From contig SCEG01000022.1 in assembly GCA_004102805.1 (NCBI GenBank), forward strand, positions 1-49,988: a DNA stretch of 49,988 bases, given 5' to 3'. Made by a program: the position numbers and the translations under genes. Under the pieces are notes generated by a model, which saw only the letters and a list, made by a program, of their open reading frames with translations, had not been told where the DNA came from and did not search any database. Below are positions 33,489 to 40,503 of the stretch, piece after piece (the stretch's first letter is position 1; each line of letters opens with the position of its first letter). The DNA comes from Muribaculaceae bacterium Isolate-002 (NCI). GTDB lineage: Bacteria > Bacteroidota > Bacteroidia > Bacteroidales > Muribaculaceae.

Positions 33489-34204
33489 TGTGGATGTGGA
33501 TTGATTAGTGGTCAGGGAAAGTTTTAGCGCATTGGGCATAGACTTTTCAGAATTAAAAACGTGTGGATTTTCATCATACAGATGTGGGGGTGTTGTCAAA
33601 GGGTTAAAATAAGCCTCACAGCCCTGACTACACCCGGAGGGATAAGGCTGCTTGACTACCGTTAATATAATAATCGGGCAACTGCCCTTTGCCTTGCAAA
33701 ACAGCGAAAATCATTGAAAATGATTTTGTCCTGTTATTGCCACGGGATATAAGGCAATTGACAGGGCTTACACTCGTACTGCCGCTTTTATATACGTCAT
33801 ATACGGATATAATAAAAGTCAATTCTCAATGGTTCTTGCTTTCGCAAGTGGTGCAGTCGGCAGAGGGGGTAGCACTGATGTCGCTATAATCATTGTAGCG
33901 GTTTTAATCATTGTTCCCGGCATATCGGCTGCCAATGCTCCGTTACTACAAACAAGGAAATTTCCATGATGGTTCGCTGTGTCTGGCTTTGTCCGTGTTA
34001 TTCCGCCATACGTCCAGCTTTTTCTTTTCGGAGTTCGTTTCCTTGATTGCGCGACGAAATTACAACCCCGGCACGGAATATCCAAATTTTCAGCACCTTG
34101 CGACTTGCATTGACTAATGGCTGACTGAAATCGGCTAATTCTCTGCCAGGATTGCTATATTAAGTTACGAAAATTTTTCGGAATTTGCAAATGATGCGTT
34201 GATT
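33489..34204. other. Long intergenic region in the nested element
   Basis: These 716 bp hold no gene I can support. Close to the HTH gene, 33495-33512 carries TGTGGATT and TTAGTGGT, which on the minus strand form ACCACTAA and AATCCACA, complementary to the sRNA at 35227-35302. Further left are small inverted repeats (ATCATTGAAAATGAT near 33710) and several A/T-rich stretches. Short reading frames here lack family likeness. Confidence 0.4.
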
Positions 34205-34417
34205 TCACTGCGCAGGAGGCAGTGCGTTACCAAAATATCCGGCTAATCCAAATGCAAACGCTATGAATCCCACTAAAATTAAGATAATGCCTCCGATTAT
34301 AAGTGTTAGAAGCACCACAAGCCAAGGATAATGAATTTTTTGCGCCAGTAGATTCATTATCCAACGCATTAGAAATAATGCGAGAACCAATATACTTATG
34401 AAAACAACAACCCCCAT
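34205..34417 (-). CDS. Small membrane protein
   Basis: This 70-residue protein has two transmembrane helices (about 2-20 and 32-62) joined by the short loop LLAQKIHYPW. It starts 3 bp after the stop of the GNAT gene and so belongs to the antitoxin-GNAT operon. I do not recognise a family. It may simply be carried along, or it may be an accessory to the toxin-like pair; nothing in the sequence decides this. Confidence 0.55.
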   Translation of the reverse strand: MGVVVFISILVLALFLMRWIMNLLAQKIHYPWLVVLLTLIIGGIILILVGFIAFAFGLAGYFGNALPPAQ

Positions 34418-34420
34418 TTA

Positions 34421-34954
34421 TCAATCGGGAAAATTGATAAGGTCGAAATACATCGCCCTTGTAGGAGAATGTTTGTCTTTATCGGAGAGGAACATAAAGC
34501 CGCATTTCTCATAGAACGGCACGGCTGCGGCGTATGCGTCAACCGTGATGAAACGGCAAGCACTTCGGCGCATAGTGGCGAAAATATGCTTTACTTGCAG
34601 GAGAATCGCCCTGCCTATCTGCTTTCCGGCATAGTCTTTCGAGATGGCAAGACGACCGATTTTAACTGCCGGATATTCCTTGCGCCGTTTGGAGTTAGCT
34701 ACGCGGCGGTTAAGACGGTTCCACAGTTTCTTCTCATCGGGGTCAAAAACAATCTTGTCGTTTAGCAGGCTGTAATAAGCAACGGTCTTGTCCGCCTCGT
34801 TATCTTCGAGCAGATAGGTCAACGCCATCATCGACTTGTAGTAGTTGACAGCATCGGAAATTAAAAAGTCATTCAAATCGGCATCGCCGCAATCGAATGA
34901 CTTTATCCGTGTATCGGCATCTATCTGCCGGAAAGTGAATTTGTCAAAGTCCAT
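34421..34954 (-). CDS. GNAT acetyltransferase, probable toxin of a type II-like pair
   Basis: The 177-residue GNAT protein opens FRQIDADTRIKSFDCGDADLNDFL, a pattern found in GNAT toxins related to TacT/AtaT and their homologues. The acetyl-CoA binding core reads AVKIGRLAISKDYAGKQIGRAILLQVK (about 96-122). The catalytic-region tail is DAYAAAVPFYEKCGFMFLSD, with the tyrosine in 'PFYEKCGF'. It follows a 52-residue basic/acidic small gene by 2 bp. GNAT toxins of this type acetylate aminoacyl-tRNA; that activity here is inference. Placement in a mobile element fits a stabilising addiction module. Confidence 0.75.
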   Translation of the reverse strand: MDFDKFTFRQIDADTRIKSFDCGDADLNDFLISDAVNYYKSMMALTYLLEDNEADKTVAYYSLLNDKIVFDPDEKKLWNRLNRRVANSKRRKEYPAVKIGRLAISKDYAGKQIGRAILLQVKHIFATMRRSACRFITVDAYAAAVPFYEKCGFMFLSDKDKHSPTRAMYFDLINFPD

Positions 34955-34956
34955 AA

Positions 34957-35115
34957 TTACATCGGGAATGTGCTTATGGCTTTGAACGCCTCATACGCCT
35001 TTCTCGCCGCTTCCTTTTCAGCCTTGCTGACGGGAGCGGGATTCGCCATTCTCTTGGCGAAATTCTCAGCGTCCTTGCCCCTTAATACGGGGGTTTCTTT
35101 GATAGGTCGTGCCAT
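34957..35115 (-). CDS. Small antitoxin-like protein paired with the GNAT gene
   Basis: This 52-residue protein starts at 35115 after a good ribosome binding site (AGGAG, 7 nt upstream on the minus strand). The sequence starts MARPIKETPVLRGKDAENF and ends in a helical KAEKEAARKAYEAFKAI segment. It lacks the DUF1778 signature usual for TacT-type antitoxins, but its size, charge, position and 2-bp gap to the GNAT gene fit an antitoxin. It has its own promoter-like TATCTTTG box 32 bp upstream. Role is inferred from context. Confidence 0.65.
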   Translation of the reverse strand: MARPIKETPVLRGKDAENFAKRMANPAPVSKAEKEAARKAYEAFKAISTFPM

Positions 35116-35146
35116 GTCTGTACTCCTTTGTTGCTTATTAGATTAC

Positions 35147-35154
35147 AAAGATAC
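35147..35154 (-). promoter_or_regulatory. Promoter -7 box for the antitoxin-GNAT operon
   Basis: The minus-strand sequence TATCTTTG fits TAnnTTTG, 32 bp upstream of the ATG at 35115. No clear TTTG is seen at the -33 spacing. Confidence 0.5.
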
Positions 35155-35226
35155 AACAAATTTCTGATATATAGAGTTGTTAAGTCGAGAAATCTTGCAA
35201 CCTTGATTGCAAGTATGCTGTGAGAG

Positions 35227-35302
35227 GAAAAAGGACACCGGGTATCCCTCCCAGTGTCCCACCACTAAAATCCACAATCAAAATAAATTTATGACTGCGA
35301 TT
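35227..35302 (-). ncRNA. RteR-like small RNA of the nested element
   Basis: A minus-strand -7 box (TAACTTTG, 35309-35316) and a terminator (stem GGACACUGGG/CCCGGUGUCC with loop AGGGAUA, then UUUUU, ending near 35227) define a transcript of about 75 nt. The stem pairs fully only as minus-strand RNA, where one position is a G-U pair. Just before the stem is GUGGAUUUUAGUGGUGG, closely matching UUUGGAUUUAGUGGUGG of the RteR-like RNA; the loop AGGGAUA and the -7 box are identical. It is therefore a paralogue of RteR with a slightly different seed. A matching target lies before the nested HTH gene (33495-33512). Confidence 0.65.
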
Positions 35303-35308
35303 CGTATG

Positions 35309-35316
35309 CAAAGTTA
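35309..35316 (-). promoter_or_regulatory. Promoter -7 box of the nested element's sRNA
   Basis: TAACTTTG on the minus strand, identical to the box of the RteR-like sRNA, about 8 bp before the predicted 5' end. Confidence 0.55.
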
Positions 35317-35391
35317 AGTCTTTATTCTCACTTGCACAACCTTATAACGCTCCGACAATGCGGAAAGTGCATCAAGGCGGCGAGAAAAAAC

Positions 35392-36654
35392 TCAATCTTT
35401 ATCGTCCTCGGTGTCGAAATTTGTTTTGCCGAGGCTGTTTATCGCCTTTTGTTTGAGAGCGTCAACGACATGGAGATATTTCTCCGTCATTTTGATGCTT
35501 GCGTGTCCTAACAACGCGGATACGGTCTTTATGTTCGCTCCTGCGTTGAGCAGGTTTACAGCGAAACTGTGGCGGGCGCAATGCCATGTGATATGCTTGG
35601 TTATGCCCGTCAGTTTCACCCACCGGGCAAGATGCTTTCTCGCCGTACCCTTGTGTGGAAGAATAAATATCTTCTCTTTTGCAGGGTCATCGCCTTTGGG
35701 AGTGCCTATGAGTTTAAGCAGTTCGTCATTCAGCGGTGTCACAACTGCGGCGTGTGCGCTGCGTCCTGCGCTTTTCTTTTGGGTGAAACGCATTACCATT
35801 CCGTCCGTGTCGATATTGGCGAATGTCAGCTCCGACACATCGCAGTAGCGCATCCCGGTATGGCAGCAGAAGATGAATGCTCTCTGCACCTCCCGGTGTT
35901 CGCCCTCGTATCGGAACGAAGCCAGCTTACGGATTTCTTTCGGTGAAAGTATCTCCTTGAGCATTACATTCGTGTCATAGACAATGCGGATGCCCTTGCA
36001 CGGGTTCTTGCGCATGAGTTCTTCCTCCACAGCGTCGGCGATAACTTTCTTGAACCAATGATAGTTCTTTCTCGGCCCCTCCCCGGTGCATTTCTTCCGC
36101 AGATAGTTGGTGAAGCCCATTACCATATCGGGAGTGATTGCGTCCATTGGCAGGATAGTCGCATATTTTGAGTAGATAGGATTTTCTGCCAAATACTCTG
36201 TGAAACGGATATAGGAATACTTGTATGACTTTCTTACGGATATTGTGAACGCCTCGTTATCGCGGTGCTGCTCGAAATATCGGAGGAAGTTGCTCTCCTT
36301 TTCCTTTTTCAGCCGATAGCCCTTGCGGTCTTCAAGCATCTCCTGCTCACGCTCGAAACGGATTTTTTCGGCGAGTTGAAGTGTGCTCTTGTTCTGCTGA
36401 CGCTCCTGCGCGGTGCGTGGCGCGACCCATATGTAGAGGTTCAACGCCTCGCGGCGGCGTTGGTGTCTGACGGTGTATTTCGGTTTCCCTTTCATCGCCC
36501 CTTTGGTATAGAGAACGGGGTTGCCGTCATCGTCATATACGGGAGCCTCCGTCCTGCCGAGATAAAAGTCAAGAGCGAGGCTTGCCCGTCCATCGCTCAT
36601 GACGTGCTGCACAAGGCGCGGATTTTGTTTGAGTTTGTTTGGTAGTCTGCCCAT
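35392..36654 (-). CDS. Tyrosine integrase of the nested element
   Basis: This 420-residue site-specific recombinase would insert and excise the nested element at the 19-bp repeats. The arm-binding region has a basic/acidic coiled segment (about 80-130), the SAM-like core-binding domain covers about 135-230, and the catalytic domain is complete. R269 lies in CCHTGMRYCDVSEL, a lysine at about 293, H358 and R361 in WHCARH, H384 in LLGHASIKMT and nucleophile Y393 in EKYLHV. Unlike the CTnDOT-type integrase, it keeps the first arginine. The gene starts about 100 bp from the right att repeat and reads inward. Its promoter box TACCTTTG is at 36681-36688. Confidence 0.92.
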   Translation of the reverse strand: MGRLPNKLKQNPRLVQHVMSDGRASLALDFYLGRTEAPVYDDDGNPVLYTKGAMKGKPKYTVRHQRRREALNLYIWVAPRTAQERQQNKSTLQLAEKIRFEREQEMLEDRKGYRLKKEKESNFLRYFEQHRDNEAFTISVRKSYKYSYIRFTEYLAENPIYSKYATILPMDAITPDMVMGFTNYLRKKCTGEGPRKNYHWFKKVIADAVEEELMRKNPCKGIRIVYDTNVMLKEILSPKEIRKLASFRYEGEHREVQRAFIFCCHTGMRYCDVSELTFANIDTDGMVMRFTQKKSAGRSAHAAVVTPLNDELLKLIGTPKGDDPAKEKIFILPHKGTARKHLARWVKLTGITKHITWHCARHSFAVNLLNAGANIKTVSALLGHASIKMTEKYLHVVDALKQKAINSLGKTNFDTEDDKD

Positions 36655-36680
36655 AAATCTTTAATTTTGTGTTCGTAACG

Positions 36681-36688
36681 CAAAGGTA
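36681..36688 (-). promoter_or_regulatory. Promoter -7 box for the nested integrase
   Basis: The minus-strand TACCTTTG fits TAnnTTTG and is 27 bp upstream of the integrase start, close to the right att repeat. Integrase or excisionase binding at the end could compete with it. Confidence 0.55.
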
Positions 36689-36751
36689 GCGACGTGTTGT
36701 GAAACACGGAAATCGCTCACAACATCTATTAACAATCGAAACGGCGTGATG

Positions 36752-36770
36752 TTGTACTAATGTTGTACTA
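36752..36770. repeat. Right att direct repeat of the nested element
   Basis: TTGTACTAATGTTGTACTA, identical to 26992-27010. Sequence to its right (TTTGCGAAAATAGG...) belongs to the conjugative element. Confidence 0.85.
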
Positions 36771-36911
36771 TTTGCGAAAATAGGCGCAAAAACAAGAAAC
36801 TCACCGCAAAAGCCAATCGTCGTAACACGCTGACAATCATTTAATTCATTTTGCTTGGCTTATATCCGTTTTACTATGCTCAAAACATACCTTGCTATGT
36901 TCAGGTGAACA

Positions 36912-36988
36912 TAAAAATCCGTCAGGGGACGGATGGGAAGATACCTTTCAGGACTCCGGCTGCGCCACTATCGGCGAACCCTGCTGTC
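36912..36988 (-). ncRNA. Candidate small RNA between mob and tra regions
   Basis: On the minus strand a TAACTTTG box (36995-37002) is followed about 55 nt later by a terminator: stem ATCCGTC/GACGGAT with loop CCCT and five T (36913-36934). That defines an RNA of about 75 nt read away from the tra operon. It has the same promoter box as the two RteR-like RNAs but not their seed or loop, so it is not an obvious relative. An alternative is that the box drives the mob operon, from which the nested element now separates it. Confidence 0.45.
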
Positions 36989-36994
36989 CGGGGG

Positions 36995-37002
36995 CAAAGT
37001 TA
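36995..37002 (-). promoter_or_regulatory. Minus-strand promoter -7 box between mob and tra
   Basis: TAACTTTG on the minus strand. It could serve the candidate sRNA at 36912-36988 or, in the ancestral element without the insertion, the mobA operon about 450 bp downstream. Confidence 0.45.
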
Positions 37003-37151
37003 CGCCCTTAAAGCGGTATCGGACAGATGCTTGACCCAGTCAATGACTGCCAACCGGCGCAACGTGCTGCCACTTGCCGGAGAAGTGATACAGGTTTCAA
37101 AATATACTTGTTTATTTGCAGCATGATTCAAGAAACGAACGATTTGAAGAT

Positions 37152-37433
37152 ATGATAAACGGAACATTCAAATACCCGGAAATCCGCTTCTTCGGATACT
37201 TGCCGAAACGGATACCCAAACCGTCGGAAACCCGGTTCTCCGACAATTCGGTGACGTATGGATTCAATGACTTCATGACGCAATGTCGTCATTCATCACT
37301 TGTCCACCGCACCGCTTCACCACAGAACCGGACACGCGACGACCCGCCTGCGTGTGTAGTCACGGAAGCGGATGGCGCGACAGCCAAATCCGCATGGAAA
37401 CAGAAAAACAAATCATCAACAATTAAAATGTAG
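37152..37433 (+). CDS. Small hypothetical protein upstream of traA
   Basis: An ATG at 37152 opens a 93-residue frame that ends 6 bp before traA. The product is basic and low in hydrophobic residues, with no motif I recognise. The reading is weakly supported; the region may instead be the leader of the tra operon, which must have its promoter upstream. Composition gives little help. Confidence 0.3.
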   Translation: MINGTFKYPEIRFFGYLPKRIPKPSETRFSDNSVTYGFNDFMTQCRHSSLVHRTASPQNRTRDDPPACVVTEADGATAKSAWKQKNKSSTIKM

Positions 37434-37439
37434 AGAACT

Positions 37440-38201
37440 ATGAGTAAGGAAATCTTCGTTGCATTCGCAACACAAAAAGGGGGCATCGGCAAATCCACCG
37501 TCACGGCACTCGCCGCCAGTTACCTCCACAACGTGAAAGGTTACAATGTCGCCGTCGTGGACTGCGACGACCCGCAGCACAGCATCCACGGTCTGCGCGA
37601 ACACGAAACGGGTCTTATAGACAGCAGCACCTACTTCAAGGCTCTCGCCTGCGACCATTTCCGCAAAATCAAGAAGAACGCCTACACCATCGTCAAAAGC
37701 AACGCGGTGAATGCCCTCGATGATGCCGAGAGGATGATTGCCACCGAGGACGTAAAACCCGACGTGGTGTTCTTCGACATGCCGGGAACACTCCGAAGCA
37801 ACGGCGTGATAAAGACGCTCTCGCAGATGGACTACATCTTCACTCCGCTGAGTGCCGACCGCTTCGTTGTGGAGAGTACCCTGAAATTCGTCACAATGTT
37901 CCGCGACAGGCTGATGACGACCGGGCAGGCGAAAACAAAGGGGCTGTACCTGTTCTGGACGATGGTGGACGGCAGGGAGAGGAACGACCTGTACGGCATC
38001 TACGAGGAAGTAATTGCCGAAATGGGCTTCCCGGTGCTTTCCACCCGCCTGCCCGACAGCAAGAAGTTCCGCCGTGACCTTTCGGAAGAGCGCAAGAGCG
38101 TTTTCCGCTCCACCATCTTCCCGATGGACACGGCACTGCTGAAAGGGAGCGGCATCCGTGAGTTTTCCGAAGAGATAAGCGAAATCATCAGACCGCAGTG
38201 A
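37440..38201 (+). CDS. traA: TraA, ParA/MinD-family ATPase
   Basis: The 253-residue ATPase has a deviant Walker A motif, FATQKGGIGKSTVTAL (residues 9-24), typical of ParA. A Walker A' segment follows (VVDCDDPQHS), then a Walker B region VVFFDMPGTLRSNGVIKTL. It opens the tra operon and is named TraA in CTnDOT-type elements. ParA proteins position DNA or protein complexes; here it may place the conjugation machinery or keep the excised circle, but the role in transfer is not established from sequence. The next gene begins directly after the stop. Confidence 0.85.
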   Translation: MSKEIFVAFATQKGGIGKSTVTALAASYLHNVKGYNVAVVDCDDPQHSIHGLREHETGLIDSSTYFKALACDHFRKIKKNAYTIVKSNAVNALDDAERMIATEDVKPDVVFFDMPGTLRSNGVIKTLSQMDYIFTPLSADRFVVESTLKFVTMFRDRLMTTGQAKTKGLYLFWTMVDGRERNDLYGIYEEVIAEMGFPVLSTRLPDSKKFRRDLSEERKSVFRSTIFPMDTALLKGSGIREFSEEISEIIRPQ

Positions 38202-38203
38202 GC

Positions 38204-38644
38204 ATGGGCAGCAGGAAAGTGAACACGGAAGGTATCGACGAGGAACTGCTGTTGGCCTCCATCGGGCGGCGCACACAGGACGGGACACTGCGCCCGGCGC
38301 AGGAAGTCCCCGCAGCCGCACCGACCGAAGATGACACCGCCGTACCGGAGCCGCCCCCCGCGCAATCCGCCACACGGGAAAAAGCGCAGAAGGAAGGCAG
38401 CCGCCGGAAAAGGCAGGACGAGGACTATAACGAGCTGTTCCTGCGCCGCAACGAGATAAAGACCCGCCAATGTGTCTATATCAGCCGCGACGTACACGGC
38501 AAGATACTCAAAATCGTGAACGACATCGCCGGAGGTGAAATCTCGGTGGGCGGCTATGTGGATACCGTGCTTCGCCAACATTTGGAGCAGCACAAGGAGA
38601 GAATTAACGAATTGTATAAGAAACAACGAGAAGATTTAATCTGA
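38204..38644 (+). CDS. DUF3408 protein (TraB-like)
   Basis: The 146-residue protein starts at ATG 38204; a GTG at 38198 overlapping the traA stop is possible. A disordered Pro/Glu-rich N-terminus (to about residue 70) precedes the DUF3408 domain, ETKTRQCVYISRDVHGKILKIVN-like, with GGYVDTVLRQHLEQHK at the end. The pattern resembles ribbon-helix-helix DNA-binding proteins. It is the first of three tandem DUF3408 genes after a ParA-like gene, so one or more may act as the DNA-binding partner (ParB/ParG-like) of TraA. That is inference from order. Confidence 0.75.
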   Translation: MGSRKVNTEGIDEELLLASIGRRTQDGTLRPAQEVPAAAPTEDDTAVPEPPPAQSATREKAQKEGSRRKRQDEDYNELFLRRNEIKTRQCVYISRDVHGKILKIVNDIAGGEISVGGYVDTVLRQHLEQHKERINELYKKQREDLI

Positions 38645-38645
38645 C

Positions 38646-38999
38646 ATGAAAAAGGAAAAGAACCCAAAAAGAAGAGTGTCGCAGCAAGGCGGCAAGGGCA
38701 TGACAGCCCAAGTGCAGACGAGTGTGGAAATCATATCGCTCGCCACGGTAATCTGCAAATGCAGTGAACGGGATTATGAACGGTTATTCATCCGTGACCC
38801 GGAAGTGAAGGCGCGAGAGGGGAAGATGGCGTATGTGCGCCCGGAGTACCACGACCGCATCATGCGCATCATCCGCGTAATCGGGCATGACAGGCTCAAC
38901 CTGTCTGCCTACATCGACCATGTGCTGACACAGCATTTCGACCAGTGCGAGGATGCCATAAGAAGCCTTTACGCCAAGAATTACAATTCAGTATTTTAA
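38646..38999 (+). CDS. DUF3408 protein
   Basis: This 117-residue protein starts 1 bp after the previous stop. Its domain, LFIRDPEVKAREGKMAYVRPEYHDRIMRIIRVIG followed by LSAYIDHVLTQHFDQCED, is clearly paralogous to the flanking DUF3408 proteins. The Lys/Arg-rich N-terminus could bind nucleic acid. Its order suggests TraC in CTnDOT nomenclature, but I leave the symbol open because naming of these small genes varies. Confidence 0.75.
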   Translation: MKKEKNPKRRVSQQGGKGMTAQVQTSVEIISLATVICKCSERDYERLFIRDPEVKAREGKMAYVRPEYHDRIMRIIRVIGHDRLNLSAYIDHVLTQHFDQCEDAIRSLYAKNYNSVF

Positions 39000-39018
39000 C
39001 CATCAAAAAGAAACGGAT

Positions 39019-39261
39019 ATGAAAAGAAAGAAGAATGACTATCGCGGCTTCCTGAAAAAGTCAGGCATCAAGGCGAGAGAGGGAAAGCAAGTGTACATCA
39101 GTCTGGCAAACCACAAGGTGATAACCGAAATCGTCTATCTGTTGGGTGACGGGAAAGTGGGCATCGCCGACTATCTGGACAATGTGCTTAACGAACATTT
39201 CCAGACACACCGTGCCGAAATAAACCGTATGTTGGATTCAGTCCCCAAAGTAGAGCTATGA
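39019..39261 (+). CDS. DUF3408 protein, minimal form
   Basis: At 80 residues this is the shortest of the three DUF3408 proteins and consists of little more than the domain: FLKKSGIKAREGKQVYISLANHKVITEIVYLLG, then IADYLDNVLNEHFQTHRAEI. The next gene starts within its stop codon (ATGA-type overlap at 39258-39261), so translation is coupled to TraD. Function unknown; a ribbon-helix-helix-like DNA-binding role is plausible. Confidence 0.72.
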   Translation: MKRKKNDYRGFLKKSGIKAREGKQVYISLANHKVITEIVYLLGDGKVGIADYLDNVLNEHFQTHRAEINRMLDSVPKVEL

Positions 39262-39974
39262 GCATGACGGATATATTGCTGACGGTATCGGTCGGCTGCA
39301 ACCTCTGGTTCCTGTTCCTGCTCCTTTACGAGCGCATCATGGACACACGGCTTGTCCGATTCTTCCGGGGCATCGCCGGATTGTGGCGGTCGCTGGGTGG
39401 CACGGAGATAAAACAAAAAACAGTGCAAGAGGAAGTCCCCACGGCAAGGGAGGACATAATCGGCAAGAGCCGTTTCAGGATGGCTCAAACCCGGACAACC
39501 GCTGCCATACCGACGCAAGAAGCAGCCACTTCGGAAAAAGGCATTGAGCTGTCAGCTGAAGAAACTACTTTTGACGACGGAAAAACGGAAACCGCTTCAC
39601 TAACAGCACAAGTCCCGGAGGAAAAGCTCGATGAGACCTTCACGAGCATACCGCCGGAGGAACTGAAGTTCAACGAAGATGAACCGGATGAAGACGCTTC
39701 GGATACGCCACGGGCTTCGGGCAACAGCTTTGACGAGATTGACGACGCCTGCAAGACCGCCAAGAACCCGGACGCGACACAGGCGGAACGTGAAAAAGCG
39801 GCAAAGGTGTTCACCGACATGGAAGGCACGGAGCTGTACGACAAAATGATGGAAGGCTCTTCCGAGATAGGCATCCGCATAAAGGGACTTATCGAAATCC
39901 GGCTGAAAAAGCCTAAAAAGGTGTTCGTCGTGCCGGACAACATCGAGGAGTTCGACATCCGCAACTATGTATGA
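39258..39974 (+). CDS. traD: TraD-like conjugal transfer protein
   Basis: The 238-residue protein has one N-terminal transmembrane helix (about 4-24, ILLTVSVGCNLWFLFLLLY). An acidic, low-complexity middle follows (about 50-160), then a helical C-terminal domain (DEIDDACKTAKNPDATQAER and later EREKAAKVF-type helices). This matches the protein called TraD in CTnDOT-type operons, of unknown function and unrelated to TraD of F. It sits between the DUF3408 genes and TraE. Confidence 0.65.
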   Translation: MSMTDILLTVSVGCNLWFLFLLLYERIMDTRLVRFFRGIAGLWRSLGGTEIKQKTVQEEVPTAREDIIGKSRFRMAQTRTTAAIPTQEAATSEKGIELSAEETTFDDGKTETASLTAQVPEEKLDETFTSIPPEELKFNEDEPDEDASDTPRASGNSFDEIDDACKTAKNPDATQAEREKAAKVFTDMEGTELYDKMMEGSSEIGIRIKGLIEIRLKKPKKVFVVPDNIEEFDIRNYV

Positions 39975-40087
39975 CAACAGAAAAAGGAAAGAACATGAAA
40001 GAATGACATCAACCCACGCGGCGAGGAAACACAAGGCGCATCCGGTCCGCAACGGACACACCCAAGTCCGTGGAAACAAACGGGCAT

Positions 40088-40103
40088 CCACTAAACCAAA
40101 GTA
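40088..40103 (+). promoter_or_regulatory. Degenerate leader motif CCACTAAACCAAAGTA before traE
   Basis: One base shorter than the full motif, about 70 nt before the traE start. It pairs with 15-16 nt of the RteR-like RNA with one gap. It is the weakest of the six copies in its distance from a start codon. Confidence 0.35.
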
Positions 40104-40174
40104 AAGTAACAAAGTATCAACCGCCTGACAAAGGACTATCCACCCTTTCGACGGCACAAAAACAAGAACAGTTT

Positions 40175-40492
40175 ATGAACAAGAACATCGTAAGAAACAG
40201 AAAAACAATCCTCTCAGCGGCTCTCATCATCGCCGCAACCGCCTCCGCCTTCGCGCAGGGAAACGGCATCGCGGGCATCAACGAAGCCACCTCTATGGTG
40301 AGTTCCTATTTCGACCCCGGCACGAAACTGATATACGCCATCGGCGCGGTTGTCGGGCTTATCGGGGGCGTGAAAGTGTACGGGAAATTCTCATCGGGCG
40401 ACCCCGACACCAGCAAGACAGCCGCCTCATGGTTCGGCGCGTGCATCTTCCTGATTGTAGCCGCCACCATCCTGCGCTCATTCTTCCTCTAA
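40175..40492 (+). CDS. traE: TraE (DUF4134), small membrane protein of the transfer channel
   Basis: Starting at ATG 40175 gives 105 residues; an upstream start at 40070 has no signal-like N-terminus. A signal peptide or first helix (ILSAALIIAATASAFAQ) is followed by GIAGINEATSMVSSYFDPG, then helix LIYAIGAVVGLIGGVKVYGKF and helix WFGACIFLIVAATILRSFFL. This is the plan of DUF4134 and of VirB2-like pilin-type subunits. It is the start of the conserved TraE-TraO channel cluster. A pilin-like role is inferred. Confidence 0.85.
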   Translation: MNKNIVRNRKTILSAALIIAATASAFAQGNGIAGINEATSMVSSYFDPGTKLIYAIGAVVGLIGGVKVYGKFSSGDPDTSKTAASWFGACIFLIVAATILRSFFL

Positions 40493-40503
40493 TATAATAA
40501 TGT

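Larger units (their letters stand above)
26992..36770. mobile_element. Nested mobilizable element of about 9.8 kb
   Basis: A 19-bp direct repeat TTGTACTAATGTTGTACTA bounds the segment (26992-27010 and 36752-36770). Inside are a tyrosine integrase next to the right repeat, an HTH gene, a DUF3987 gene, a MobV relaxase with a non-coding candidate oriT, an antitoxin/GNAT pair and an outer membrane protein gene. This is the plan of Bacteroides mobilizable transposons such as NBUs and Tn4555, which are transferred by a resident CTn. It has interrupted the mobA-traA intergenic region without breaking a recognisable gene. Confidence 0.85.

Noticed and set aside
33819..34085. An 88-residue leftward frame in the nested element's intergenic region
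   Set aside because: Composition is unlike the neighbours, no motif or ribosome binding site is seen, and it lies in a repeat-rich non-coding stretch.
37152..37433. The 93-residue frame before traA as a confident conserved gene
   Set aside because: No family resemblance and weak start context; kept only as a low-confidence entry because the region may be the tra leader.
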